Below, piece by piece: positions 1 through 5,210 of a stretch of DNA of 14,939 nt. The stretch is from an uncultured Bacillota bacterium (GTDB taxonomy: Bacteria; Bacillota; Clostridia; Christensenellales; UBA1242). The notes beneath the pieces were generated by a model. The model was not told the DNA's origin and searched no databases. It worked only from the letters and a program-made list of their open reading frames with translations. The stretch lies in contig CASDQU010000005.1 of NCBI GenBank assembly GCA_949282835.1, forward strand, positions 1 to 14,939, in the 5' to 3' direction. How positions within the stretch are numbered: position 1 is the stretch's first letter; every line of letters starts with the position of its first letter. A program made the position numbers and the translations under genes.

Positions 1-24
1 ATAGAAGATAAGAGGGGCAAATAA
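1..24 (+). CDS. possible 3' end of an upstream gene (partial)
   Basis: Only frame 1 is open here; it reads IEDKRGK and stops at TAA 22-24. The stop lies directly against the terminator hairpin that starts at base 23, which is the layout expected for a gene end. The other two forward frames stop within the first 9 bases. With seven codons nothing can be said about the product. Confidence 0.4.
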   Translation: MEDKRGK

Positions 25-52
25 AATCTCATAGCAAAAGCTGTGAGATTTT
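23..52 (+). terminator. terminator hairpin, left copy
   Basis: A 13-bp stem, AAAATCTCATAGC (23-35) with GCTGTGAGATTTT (40-52), one T-G wobble and an AAAA loop. The U-tract is only four long because the repeat element starts at base 53. It is 29/30 identical to the hairpin at 223-252, exactly 200 bases away. It probably ends the gene whose stop is at 22-24. Confidence 0.7.
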
Positions 53-203
53 CAGACTGTTGAAAAAGGGCGCGACCGAAAATTTAATAAAAATTTTCTT
101 GCTGCGTTTACTGAAAAACACCTAAAAACAGTCATTTAGGAATACTAAACTCCTGCTTTTAGGCATTTTTCGAGCCTTGCCTCGCTTGTTTTTGAACAGT
201 CTG
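53..203 (+). repeat. MITE-like element, copy A (full length, 151 bp)
   Basis: The ends are inverted repeats: CAGACTGTTGAAAAA (53-67) and TTTTTGAACAGTCTG (189-203), 14/15 complementary. Inside are a perfect 8-bp hairpin GAAAATTT/AAATTTTC (78-85/91-98) and a longer interrupted hairpin CCTAAAA-CAG-TTTAG / CTAAA-CTG-TTTTAGG (121-163). No open reading frame of note is present, so it cannot encode its own transposase. The right end is followed by the tail ATTTATTTGTCT (204-215), shared with copy B. Copies B (9611), C (1955) and D (2851) share the right arm. The same 30-bp hairpin lies on both sides (23-52, 223-252). I do not recognise the family. Confidence 0.75.
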
Positions 204-222
204 ATTTATTTGTCTTAAGTTT

Positions 223-254
223 AAAATCTCATAGCACAAGCTGTGAGATTTTTT
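223..254 (+). terminator. terminator hairpin, right copy
   Basis: The same 13-bp stem as at 23-52, with one loop change (A37 to C237), followed by an uninterrupted T6 run (249-254). This is the copy with a full intrinsic-terminator U-tract. It starts 7 bases after the conserved tail of repeat copy A. Confidence 0.75.
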
Positions 255-311
255 GATATGTGGCATAAAATGAAAGCTTTGAAAATATATTAAAAATGAA
301 TAAGAAATTAT

Positions 312-341
312 TCGACAAATTTCAATAAAAATTCTTATAAT
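312..341 (+). promoter_or_regulatory. promoter of the deacetylase/OB-fold operon
   Basis: TCGACA (312-317), an 18-base spacer and TATAAT (336-341). The start of transcription would be near 348, giving a leader of about 55 bases before ATG 403. The -35 has one mismatch to TTGACA in the first position. It is a vegetative-type promoter; I see no clear sporulation-sigma motif. Confidence 0.55.
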
Positions 342-402
342 GTTACACTTTTCTTATTTGAAATATTTTTAAACTATTTTATCATTAAAAGCGAGGTTTG
401 TA

Positions 403-1167
403 ATGCCATTTTGCGTAATCAAATCAAGAACAATTAAAATCTTTTTAGCTATGCTAGCGGTTGTAATTTTACTTTGTATTGCCTTTGAAGGTAGCGCATG
501 TGCAGGAGTTTGGTTTGGCTCGTCTACTAGACTTGTACCAATTTACAGTGTTTCTACCGAGGAAAAACAGGTGGCTATAACATTTGATGCGGCGTGGGGA
601 GCTGATAAAACAGAAGATATTCTTGCGCTGCTACAAGAATATAAAGTTACAGCAACTTTCTTTTTGGTAGGTTTTTGGGTAGATGAATATCCAGATATTG
701 TCAAAAAAATTGACGAGGCAGGCATGGAAATAGGCACACATTCCAATGCGCATCCTGACATGGTTAAATTAGACAGGCAAACAATGGAAAATGAACTTTT
801 AACATCAATTTCCAAAATAAAGGAAGTTACAGGTAAAGAGGTAAATCTCTTTAGAGCGCCTTTTGGGTCGTATAACAACACCTTATTGTCTCTTTGTTCT
901 ACCTTAAATTTAAAGACGATACAATGGGATGTGGATACGCTTGACTGGAAAGGGCTTTCTGCTGGCGATATAACTTCGCGTGTTATGAATAAAGTCAAAA
1001 ATGGTTCCATTATCTTAATGCACAATAATGCAGATAATGTCGTTGACGGATTAAGACTAACTTTAGACTATTTAACTATGAAAGGCTATAAAGTTACAAG
1101 TGTAGGTGAGCTAATATACAGCGATGGCTATCATATTGATGCAAATGGAGTACAACATAAGGATTAA
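403..1167 (+). CDS. polysaccharide deacetylase, PdaB-like, membrane anchored or secreted
   Basis: 254 aa of the carbohydrate esterase 4 / NodB-homology fold, which removes acetyl groups from N-acetylated sugars, usually peptidoglycan. Residues 10-30 form one hydrophobic segment (signal peptide or anchor), so the enzyme acts outside the membrane. Motif 1 is TFDAAWG (60-66), motif 2 is HSNAH with H113 and H117, motif 3 is RAPFGSYN (about 151-158), followed by WDVDTLDW and ILMHN near the C-terminus. In the classical motif TFDD the second Asp binds metal; here that position is Ala63. Sporulation-linked members (B. subtilis PdaB type), as I recall them, also have a FDxxWG motif, so this is probably a subfamily trait. 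ATG 403 follows a modest GCGAGG site. The OB-fold gene starts 14 bases after its stop and is probably co-transcribed. Confidence 0.85.
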   Translation: MPFCVIKSRTIKIFLAMLAVVILLCIAFEGSACAGVWFGSSTRLVPIYSVSTEEKQVAITFDAAWGADKTEDILALLQEYKVTATFFLVGFWVDEYPDIVKKIDEAGMEIGTHSNAHPDMVKLDRQTMENELLTSISKIKEVTGKEVNLFRAPFGSYNNTLLSLCSTLNLKTIQWDVDTLDWKGLSAGDITSRVMNKVKNGSIILMHNNADNVVDGLRLTLDYLTMKGYKVTSVGELIYSDGYHIDANGVQHKD

Positions 1168-1181
1168 TAAAAGGAGACACT

Positions 1182-1859
1182 ATGAATACAACGGCGATTT
1201 CATCACCAAACAACAAAGGGAATTTAATAGGCGAAATTGTAAGTGCAGAAGAGGGGAAATTTGAAGTCGAGGGAGAGACTTTTTATGAAGGCAAAATTGC
1301 CGTGCAAAGATTGTCAGAAAATGTAGATATTTTGCCTTTTACAATTTCAGAAAAGTTAATCAGAGGTTATAATTTAAAATTAGAAAAAGGCAAGATTTTA
1401 GCATTAGGCGGAGAACTTAGAAGTTATAACCGCATAATAGAAAATAAAAGCAGATTGATTTTATCTTTCTTTATCAAGGAAATTTTAGAGCCATCTAAGA
1501 TTGACCCCAACAATACCAACGAACTTCATCTTACCGGCTTTATTTGCAAAGAGCCAATATATCGAACTACTCCATTTAATAGGCAAATTTGCGATGTCCT
1601 TATTGCTGTTAATAGACCTAATTTTAACAAGTCAGATTATATTCCTTGCATTATGTGGGGAAGGAATGCCAAGCTTATGCAAAATCAAAAAGTTGGCACA
1701 AAACTTTCACTAACTGGCAGAATTCAATCACGGCTCTATCGCAAAGAGATAAGTGAGGGCGTCTTTGAAGAGCGTACCGCCTATGAAGTTTCAACTCAAA
1801 AGCTAAAGATTGAAGAAGAAATAAGTTATATAAAAGAAGCAGAAAAGCCGACAGCTTAA
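1182..1859 (+). CDS. tandem OB-fold protein, single-stranded DNA-binding protein-like
   Basis: 225 aa with two OB-fold-like halves. Residues about 12-100 contain a beta-rich stretch (NLIGEIVSAEEGKFEVEGE onward). Residues about 113-210 resemble the SSB fold, with the pattern ELHLTGFICKEPIYRTT, then CDVLIAVNRP, CIMWGRNAKL and LSLTGRIQSR. That CDVLIAVNR...WGRNA...GRIQSR order is the usual SSB strand order (compare F-x-LAVNR, WG/WRk-AE, G-RLQ-R), so single-strand DNA binding is likely. The acidic glycine-rich tail ending DDIPF of housekeeping SSB is absent, so it is not the main replicative SSB; proteins of this two-domain form are found in clostridia. ATG 1182 follows AAAAGGAGACACT, a strong ribosome binding site. 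Its role beside a deacetylase is unclear. Confidence 0.75.
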   Translation: MNTTAISSPNNKGNLIGEIVSAEEGKFEVEGETFYEGKIAVQRLSENVDILPFTISEKLIRGYNLKLEKGKILALGGELRSYNRIIENKSRLILSFFIKEILEPSKIDPNNTNELHLTGFICKEPIYRTTPFNRQICDVLIAVNRPNFNKSDYIPCIMWGRNAKLMQNQKVGTKLSLTGRIQSRLYRKEISEGVFEERTAYEVSTQKLKIEEEISYIKEAEKPTA

Positions 1860-1878
1860 TTTGGTCAAAACTTATGTC

Positions 1879-1920
1879 AAGTTGTTAAAAATAACTTAAG
1901 CTTGCCTTTTCTTCTTTTTA
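1879..1920 (+). terminator. weak terminator candidate after the OB-fold gene
   Basis: AAGTTG (1879-1884) can pair with TAACTT (1892-1897), followed a few bases later by the pyrimidine-rich stretch CCTTTTCTTCTTTTT (1905-1919). The stem is short and AT-rich and the T tract is not immediate, so this is tentative. The better terminator is at 2044-2070. Confidence 0.3.
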
Positions 1921-1954
1921 AATGCCAAAGCATTTATAGCCCCAAAATAAAAAA

Positions 1955-2037
1955 GCCTAAAAACAGTAGCTATACTAAACTCCTGCTTTTAGGCATTTTT
2001 CTCTCCTTGCAACTTGTTTTTGAACAGTTATTTGTCT
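1955..2037 (+). repeat. MITE-like element, copy C (left end missing)
   Basis: Matches the right two thirds of copy A: the internal hairpin GCCTAAAAACAG / CTGCTTTTAGGC, then AGGCATTTTT, CCTTGC and CTTGTTTTTGAACAGT, then TATTTGTCT. Four bases (CTGA type) are missing at the junction between inverted repeat and tail, and the left inverted repeat is absent. The middle hairpin differs in sequence from copy A (TAG/CTA against TTTAG/CTAAA) but keeps pairing. A terminator hairpin starts 6-8 bases beyond its tail, the same spacing as in copies A and B. Confidence 0.65.
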
Positions 2038-2043
2038 ATAACT

Positions 2044-2070
2044 AACCTCGGAAAAAATCCGTGGTTTTTT
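2044..2070 (+). terminator. intrinsic terminator
   Basis: AACCTCGGA (2044-2052), loop AAAAA, TCCGTGGTT (2058-2066) with one T-T mismatch, followed by T to 2070. Oriented for plus-strand transcripts, so it ends the deacetylase/OB-fold operon beyond repeat copy C. It lies immediately beyond the stop of the minus-strand small gene at 2073. Confidence 0.65.
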
Positions 2071-2072
2071 GT

Positions 2073-2207
2073 TTATACTTTATCTACCTCAACTTTAAAT
2101 TTTTGACCATCTGAAAAAGTAATATAAAAAACATTGTCCTTTTGCTCTATATTAGCTTTCAAACCCTCATAAAATGCCAATGCTAAAACATCTAAAATAT
2201 CTTCCAT
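2073..2207 (-). CDS. small hypothetical protein, 44 aa
   Basis: Read on the minus strand, ATG (2207-2205) follows AAAAGGAGC with a 4-base spacer and runs for 44 codons to TAA (2075-2073). The protein begins MEDILDVLALAFYEGL, an amphipathic helix-like start, then has a segment NVFYITFSDGQKFKVEV that would form a beta-hairpin. It is acidic, with no Cys and no membrane segment. I do not recognise it. The excellent ribosome binding site, a TATAAT box upstream (2265-2260) and a hairpin in the short leader support it as a real gene. It is divergent from the HTH gene at 2411, so the two could share control, but nothing proves that. Confidence 0.7.
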   Translation of the reverse strand: MEDILDVLALAFYEGLKANIEQKDNVFYITFSDGQKFKVEVDKV

Positions 2208-2224
2208 AATTTGCTCCTTTTAAG

Positions 2225-2265
2225 GACAGCCCAACTAGCGGTAGGCAGTCTACACGAGTATTATA
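2225..2265 (-). promoter_or_regulatory. promoter and leader hairpin of the 44-aa gene
   Basis: On the minus strand a TATAAT box is at 2265-2260, with no good -35. Transcription would start near 2253. The leader starts directly with GACTGCC (2250-2244), which can pair with GGCTGTC (2231-2225) with one mismatch around a 12-base loop. The hairpin ends about ten bases before the ribosome binding site, so it may tune translation or stabilise the 5' end. Confidence 0.4.
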
Positions 2266-2327
2266 ACCTATTTTAAAATACAATTATATAGAGATATTTG
2301 ACTTGTTTTGTCGAAATATAACTTTTT

Positions 2328-2356
2328 TTGTTGAACTAGCAGATTAAGGGTATACA
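2328..2356 (+). promoter_or_regulatory. promoter of the double-HTH gene
   Basis: TTGTTG (2328-2333), a 17-base spacer and TATACA (2351-2356). The predicted start is about 45 bases before ATG 2411. Confidence 0.5.
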
Positions 2357-2410
2357 CAAGCAATAAGAGTGCAATTTTAAATTTAATTTTGGCGAAATAG
2401 GGAGGAAGAT

Positions 2411-2848
2411 ATGTTATTCGCTGAAGTTTTAAATGAGTTTTTAATTGAACGAAATATGACAAAGAGAAGTTTTGCCAAAAGTTGTCATATTACAACTTCG
2501 CAAATGACTTCATTTATGCGGGGAGCAATCCCGAGTATTGCCACTATTGTTAAAATGGCAGATTTTATGGAATGTTCAATTAATTTTTTAATGGGCATTG
2601 ATGAAGATAGGCAAGAGACTAAAGTTTTGAGAAAGGGCTATGATATGACTAATTTTTTACAAAGATATGATTATGCCTTAAAATTAAACCATACCTCAAA
2701 TTGGAAAGTTTGCAAAGAATTGAAGATAAGCGAGTCTAATGTCAGAGGCTGGCGACATGGCTCTATGCCAAAACTTGAAACTTTATCAAAAATTGCTTCC
2801 TTTTTGCATATGTCAATAGATTATTTTGTTGGAAGAGCAAAAGAGTAG
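2411..2848 (+). CDS. tandem HTH (XRE/Cro-CI type) transcriptional regulator
   Basis: 145 aa made of two successive XRE-type helix-turn-helix domains. The first covers about 5-62 (RSFAKSCHITTSQMTSFMRG is its HTH, ending in CSINFLMGIDE). The second covers about 80-140 (NWKVCKELKISESNVRGWRHG, ending in MSIDYFVGRAKE). Each ends with the typical IDYxxG motif that closes this fold. No effector or dimerisation domain is added, so a single chain could contact two half sites. ATG 2411 follows AGGGAGGAAGAT, a strong site. It may regulate the divergent 44-aa gene or itself; no matching operator pair is obvious. Repeat copy D begins three bases after its stop. Confidence 0.85.
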   Translation: MLFAEVLNEFLIERNMTKRSFAKSCHITTSQMTSFMRGAIPSIATIVKMADFMECSINFLMGIDEDRQETKVLRKGYDMTNFLQRYDYALKLNHTSNWKVCKELKISESNVRGWRHGSMPKLETLSKIASFLHMSIDYFVGRAKE

Positions 2849-2850
2849 GG

Positions 2851-2876
2851 GCTTGTTTTTGAACAGTCTGATTTAT
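2851..2876 (+). repeat. MITE-like element, copy D (right-end remnant)
   Basis: GCTTGTTTTTGAACAGTCTG plus ATTTAT reproduces the right inverted repeat and half the tail of copy A. Nothing of the left part remains. It lies between the HTH stop codon and the terminator at 2885, again just upstream of a hairpin. Confidence 0.6.
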
Positions 2877-2884
2877 AAACTGAT

Positions 2885-2911
2885 GCAAGTTATAAATTAA
2901 CTTGCTTTTTT
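2885..2911 (+). terminator. intrinsic terminator of the HTH gene
   Basis: GCAAGTT (2885-2891), a 7-base loop, AACTTGC (2899-2905), then T6. The 7-bp stem is perfect. Its 3' arm overlaps the -35 of the following mtaB promoter. Confidence 0.8.
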
Positions 2912-2930
2912 AATATAAATTTGTTAAAAT
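2902..2930 (+). promoter_or_regulatory. promoter of mtaB, giving a near-leaderless mRNA
   Basis: TTGCTT (2902-2907), a 17-base spacer and TAAAAT (2925-2930). Transcription would begin about 2936-2939, only two to five bases before ATG 2941. That agrees with the lack of any Shine-Dalgarno sequence before mtaB. Confidence 0.5.
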
Positions 2931-2940
2931 CAAATTTGCT

Positions 2941-4218
2941 ATGAAAGTATGCGTTATGACACTAGGGTGCAAAGTCAATAAATATGAAAGCGATGCACTG
3001 ATGTACAATCTAGAGCTTAAAGGCTATTTGACGACAGATAAACTTGAATTTGCCGACCTTTATGTCATTAACACATGTGCAGTTACCAAGGAAGCAGAAA
3101 AAAAATCAAGGCAGATGATTGCAAGATGTAGGAAGTTCAATCCAGTCGCCAAGATATTTGTTTGTGGCTGTGCGAGTCAAAATAATTCTATGCAGTTTAG
3201 AGATAGAGATGTCACTTTTATTAGTGGCAGTGCTGGGAAAATTAAAATTTCAAAATATATTGATAAATTTGTGAAAAATGACAAAATTTTTGTTAAAAAT
3301 CCATTAAGAATACAAAAATTACCTCTTAGATATGAAGATGACCTTTTGGCAAAACAAACTAGAACTAGGGCATATATCAAAATACAAGATGGCTGTAATA
3401 ATTTTTGCAGCTATTGTATTATTCCTTATCTTCGCGGACGAAGCAGGTCAAGACCAATCTTTTCGATTATTAATGAAGTATCACTTTTAAGCGAGCAAAT
3501 TAAAGAAATTGTTTTGACAGGAATTAATGTTACCGACTATAAAATTGATGGCAAGGAAGGGCTTTTGACATTGCTTAACGAGCTAGATACATTTGGCAAA
3601 CGGTTAAGACTTAGTTCGATTGAAGAGAGTATTATAAGTGAAAAATTTATTGAAGGACTATCTAAACTTTCCAATTTTTGTCCTCATTTTCATCTGTCTT
3701 TACAAAGTGGTTGTGACAATACTTTAAAGAAGATGAATAGACATTATACAAGTGAAGATTTCTTTAATACAATCAACCTAATTCGAAAATATTTTCCACT
3801 TGCTGGCATAACGACAGATGTGATAGTTGGATTTCCTACCGAAAATGAAGAGGATTTTAAAAAGTCATATGATTTTATAAAAAAATGCAACTTTTCTCAG
3901 TTGCACATCTTTCAGTATTCACAAAGAGAAGGGACTATGGCTAGCAAGTTATATAAAGATTTGCCATATTCAGTTAAGCATGAGCGAAGTGAAAAGTTAT
4001 TTGAGTTAAATAGGGCTTTGCAAGAGAATTTTATTAAGCAAAACAAATATGTAGAGGTGCTAGTAGAGGAAAAAGAAGGGGATTATTATATCGGTTACAG
4101 CAAAAATTATATTAAGTGCAAGTTGCACACTAAGGACAATTTGCTTGGACAAATTGTTAGGGCAAAGATTGTTGCAAGTCATAACGGTGAAGCATATTGC
4201 AAAGTTATAAAAGTATGA
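2941..4218 (+). CDS. mtaB: tRNA (N6-threonylcarbamoyladenosine(37)-C2)-methylthiotransferase MtaB
   Basis: 425 aa. It adds a methylthio group to t6A at position 37 of tRNAs that read ANN codons, making ms2t6A. It starts with the UPF0004 domain (MTLGCKVNKYES), whose auxiliary 4Fe-4S ligands would be C10, C46 and C77. The radical-SAM cluster motif CNNFCSYC is at C152, C156 and C159, followed by IPYLRGRSRSR, which is characteristic of this family. The C-terminal about 60 residues form the TRAM RNA-binding domain. LGCKVN rather than the MiaB form LGCQMN, together with the position just before rpsU, supports MtaB (YqeV) over MiaB; in many Firmicutes yqeV stands before rpsU. There is no Shine-Dalgarno before ATG 2941, which is unusual in this window. 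Confidence 0.92.
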   Translation: MKVCVMTLGCKVNKYESDALMYNLELKGYLTTDKLEFADLYVINTCAVTKEAEKKSRQMIARCRKFNPVAKIFVCGCASQNNSMQFRDRDVTFISGSAGKIKISKYIDKFVKNDKIFVKNPLRIQKLPLRYEDDLLAKQTRTRAYIKIQDGCNNFCSYCIIPYLRGRSRSRPIFSIINEVSLLSEQIKEIVLTGINVTDYKIDGKEGLLTLLNELDTFGKRLRLSSIEESIISEKFIEGLSKLSNFCPHFHLSLQSGCDNTLKKMNRHYTSEDFFNTINLIRKYFPLAGITTDVIVGFPTENEEDFKKSYDFIKKCNFSQLHIFQYSQREGTMASKLYKDLPYSVKHERSEKLFELNRALQENFIKQNKYVEVLVEEKEGDYYIGYSKNYIKCKLHTKDNLLGQIVRAKIVASHNGEAYCKVIKV

Positions 4219-4226
4219 TAAAATGC

Positions 4227-4255
4227 TTGACAAAATGTCAATTAATCTATATAAT
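4227..4255 (+). promoter_or_regulatory. consensus promoter of rpsU
   Basis: TTGACA (4227-4232), a 17-base spacer and TATAAT (4250-4255): both hexamers match the consensus. It begins 9 bases after the mtaB stop, so ribosomal protein synthesis does not depend on mtaB transcription. Confidence 0.85.
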
Positions 4256-4291
4256 AGAAAAGAATTTTAAAATTAGAAGGTGGTGAGAAAA

Positions 4292-4474
4292 TTGACGACT
4301 GTTAAAGTAGGCGAAAACGAAAGTCTTGAAAGTGCGCTTAAACGCTTTAAGAGAAAGTGCCAAAAAGATGGCATCATTGGCGATATTAGAAAGAAAGAAG
4401 CTTATCTTAAGCCAAGCGTTGCTAAAAAGAAAAAACAGGAAGCAGCTCGTAAAAGAGCAAGAAAGAGAGGTTAA
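4292..4474 (+). CDS. rpsU: 30S ribosomal protein S21
   Basis: 60 aa, highly basic, with the S21 pattern ESLESALKRFKRKCQKDG, then RKKEAYLKPS and a Lys/Arg tail ending ARKRARKRG. It is a small-subunit protein near the anti-Shine-Dalgarno region of 16S rRNA. I place the start at TTG 4292 because AAGGTGGTGA (4277-4286) matches 9 of 10 bases of the ideal Shine-Dalgarno sequence and lies 5 bases before it. A GTG at 4280 is in frame but falls within that sequence. The length fits the family. rplS follows after 57 bases with no terminator between, so the two are probably co-transcribed. Confidence 0.93.
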   Translation: MTTVKVGENESLESALKRFKRKCQKDGIIGDIRKKEAYLKPSVAKKKKQEAARKRARKRG

Positions 4475-4531
4475 ATCTCACCATTTTGTCCTTATGGACT
4501 GTATATAAATTTTTATTAAAAGGAGTAAATC

Positions 4532-4882
4532 ATGGCTAATATCATTGACCAAATTGAAAAGGAAAACATGAAAGAGACCATTCCACAATTCAATATCGGT
4601 GACACAGTTAGAGTTGGCGTGAGAATTAAGGAAGGCGATAAGTCAAGAATTCAGGCATTTGAAGGTGTGGTAATCGCAAGAAAAAATGGCGGAATTCGTG
4701 AGACTTTCACTGTAAGAAAGATTTCTAATGGCGTTGGCGTTGAGAGAACATTCCCAATTCACGGGCCAAATGTTGACAGCGTAGAAGTTGTTAGAAAAGG
4801 TAAGCCAAGAAGAGCTAAGTTATATTATATTAGAGAGCTTACAGGAAAGGCTGCTAAAATCAAATCAGCAGACAACAGATAA
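4532..4882 (+). CDS. rplS: 50S ribosomal protein L19
   Basis: 116 aa, the usual L19 length. Recognisable are IPQFNIGDTVRVGVRIKEG, RIQAFEGVVIARKNGG, ETFTVRKISNGVGVERTFP and the C-terminal RRAKLYYIREL, the L19 signature. L19 sits at the 30S-50S interface. ATG 4532 follows AAAAGGAGTAAATC. In most Firmicutes rplS ends the rpsP-rimM-trmD operon; here it follows rpsU instead, with no trmD or rimM in sight. Before it, GTCC-TTAT-GGAC (4489-4500) is only a 4-bp hairpin and does not look like the known L19 leader. A strong terminator follows. Confidence 0.95.
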   Translation: MANIIDQIEKENMKETIPQFNIGDTVRVGVRIKEGDKSRIQAFEGVVIARKNGGIRETFTVRKISNGVGVERTFPIHGPNVDSVEVVRKGKPRRAKLYYIRELTGKAAKIKSADNR

Positions 4883-4886
4883 AAAT

Positions 4887-4923
4887 AACACCTCAAAAGG
4901 CAATTACTTTCGAGGTGTTTTTT
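4887..4923 (+). terminator. bidirectional terminator between rplS and the XRE gene
   Basis: AACACCTC (4887-4894) pairs with GAGGTGTT (4912-4919), with inner AAG/CTT pairs, then T5. On the minus strand the same stem is followed by ATTTTT, so it can also end the convergent XRE repressor gene. Confidence 0.85.
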
Positions 4924-5119
4924 AATTTATAATTTCATCTATCTTCACTCCAAATATTTTAGCAAGTTCGCGCAGTTTTGCAATATCAGGCTCTGTTCGC
5001 CCTTGTTCCCAATTAGCATAACAACTTTCAACAACATTAAGCTTTTGTGCGATTTGCTTTTGAGTTAACCCAATTTCTTTTCTCAGTAATTTTAAATTAT
5101 TACAAAATAACCTATCCAT
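4922..5119 (-). CDS. small XRE-family repressor
   Basis: 65 aa from ATG 5119, essentially one XRE-type HTH domain: NLKLLRKEIGLTQKQIAQKL, VVESCYANWEQGRTEPD as recognition region, and LRELAKIFGVKIDEIIN as closing helices. No extra domain. A TTG at 5146 would add nine residues, but it lies inside an operator-like repeat, so ATG 5119 is preferred; neither start has a clear ribosome binding site. It is divergent from the PH/SHOCT gene, and two copies of a 16-bp repeat lie between them, so it very likely represses that promoter and perhaps its own. I see no convincing promoter for it on the minus strand. It shares a terminator with rplS. Confidence 0.85.
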   Translation of the reverse strand: MDRLFCNNLKLLRKEIGLTQKQIAQKLNVVESCYANWEQGRTEPDIAKLRELAKIFGVKIDEIIN

Positions 5120-5137
5120 ATATTTATTATTGCAAAA

Positions 5138-5173
5138 ACTAGACAAAATATCTTGACACTAGACAAAATATCT
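5138..5173. promoter_or_regulatory. tandem operator repeats
   Basis: ACTAGACAAAATATCT occurs perfectly twice, at 5138-5153 and 5158-5173, with a 20-base period (about two helical turns). Each copy contains a partial dyad AGA-N7-TCT. Copy 1 overlaps the first base of the -35 and copy 2 fills the spacer of the promoter for the gene at 5211. This is the expected arrangement for the operator of the adjacent XRE repressor. Confidence 0.75.
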
Positions 5174-5181
5174 AGTACAAT
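5153..5181 (+). promoter_or_regulatory. promoter of the PH/SHOCT gene
   Basis: TTGACA (5153-5158), a 17-base spacer and TACAAT (5176-5181). Start near 5188, giving a leader of about 23 bases before ATG 5211. The spacer is occupied by the second operator repeat. Confidence 0.8.
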
Positions 5182-5210
5182 ATAGATAATTGAGTAGGAT
5201 AGGAGATTTT

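Noticed and set aside
53..203. Copy A as a riboswitch or attenuator of the deacetylase operon
   Set aside because: The deacetylase promoter at 312-341 lies downstream of it, and the same sequence occurs after several unrelated genes.
543..1025. 160-codon open frame antisense to the deacetylase
   Set aside because: Mirror frame of a clear CE4 enzyme; no ribosome binding site, and its protein resembles nothing known to me.
4280..4291. GTG 4280 as start of rpsU
   Set aside because: It lies inside the Shine-Dalgarno sequence AAGGTGGTGA; TTG 4292 has ideal spacing and gives the usual S21 N-terminus.
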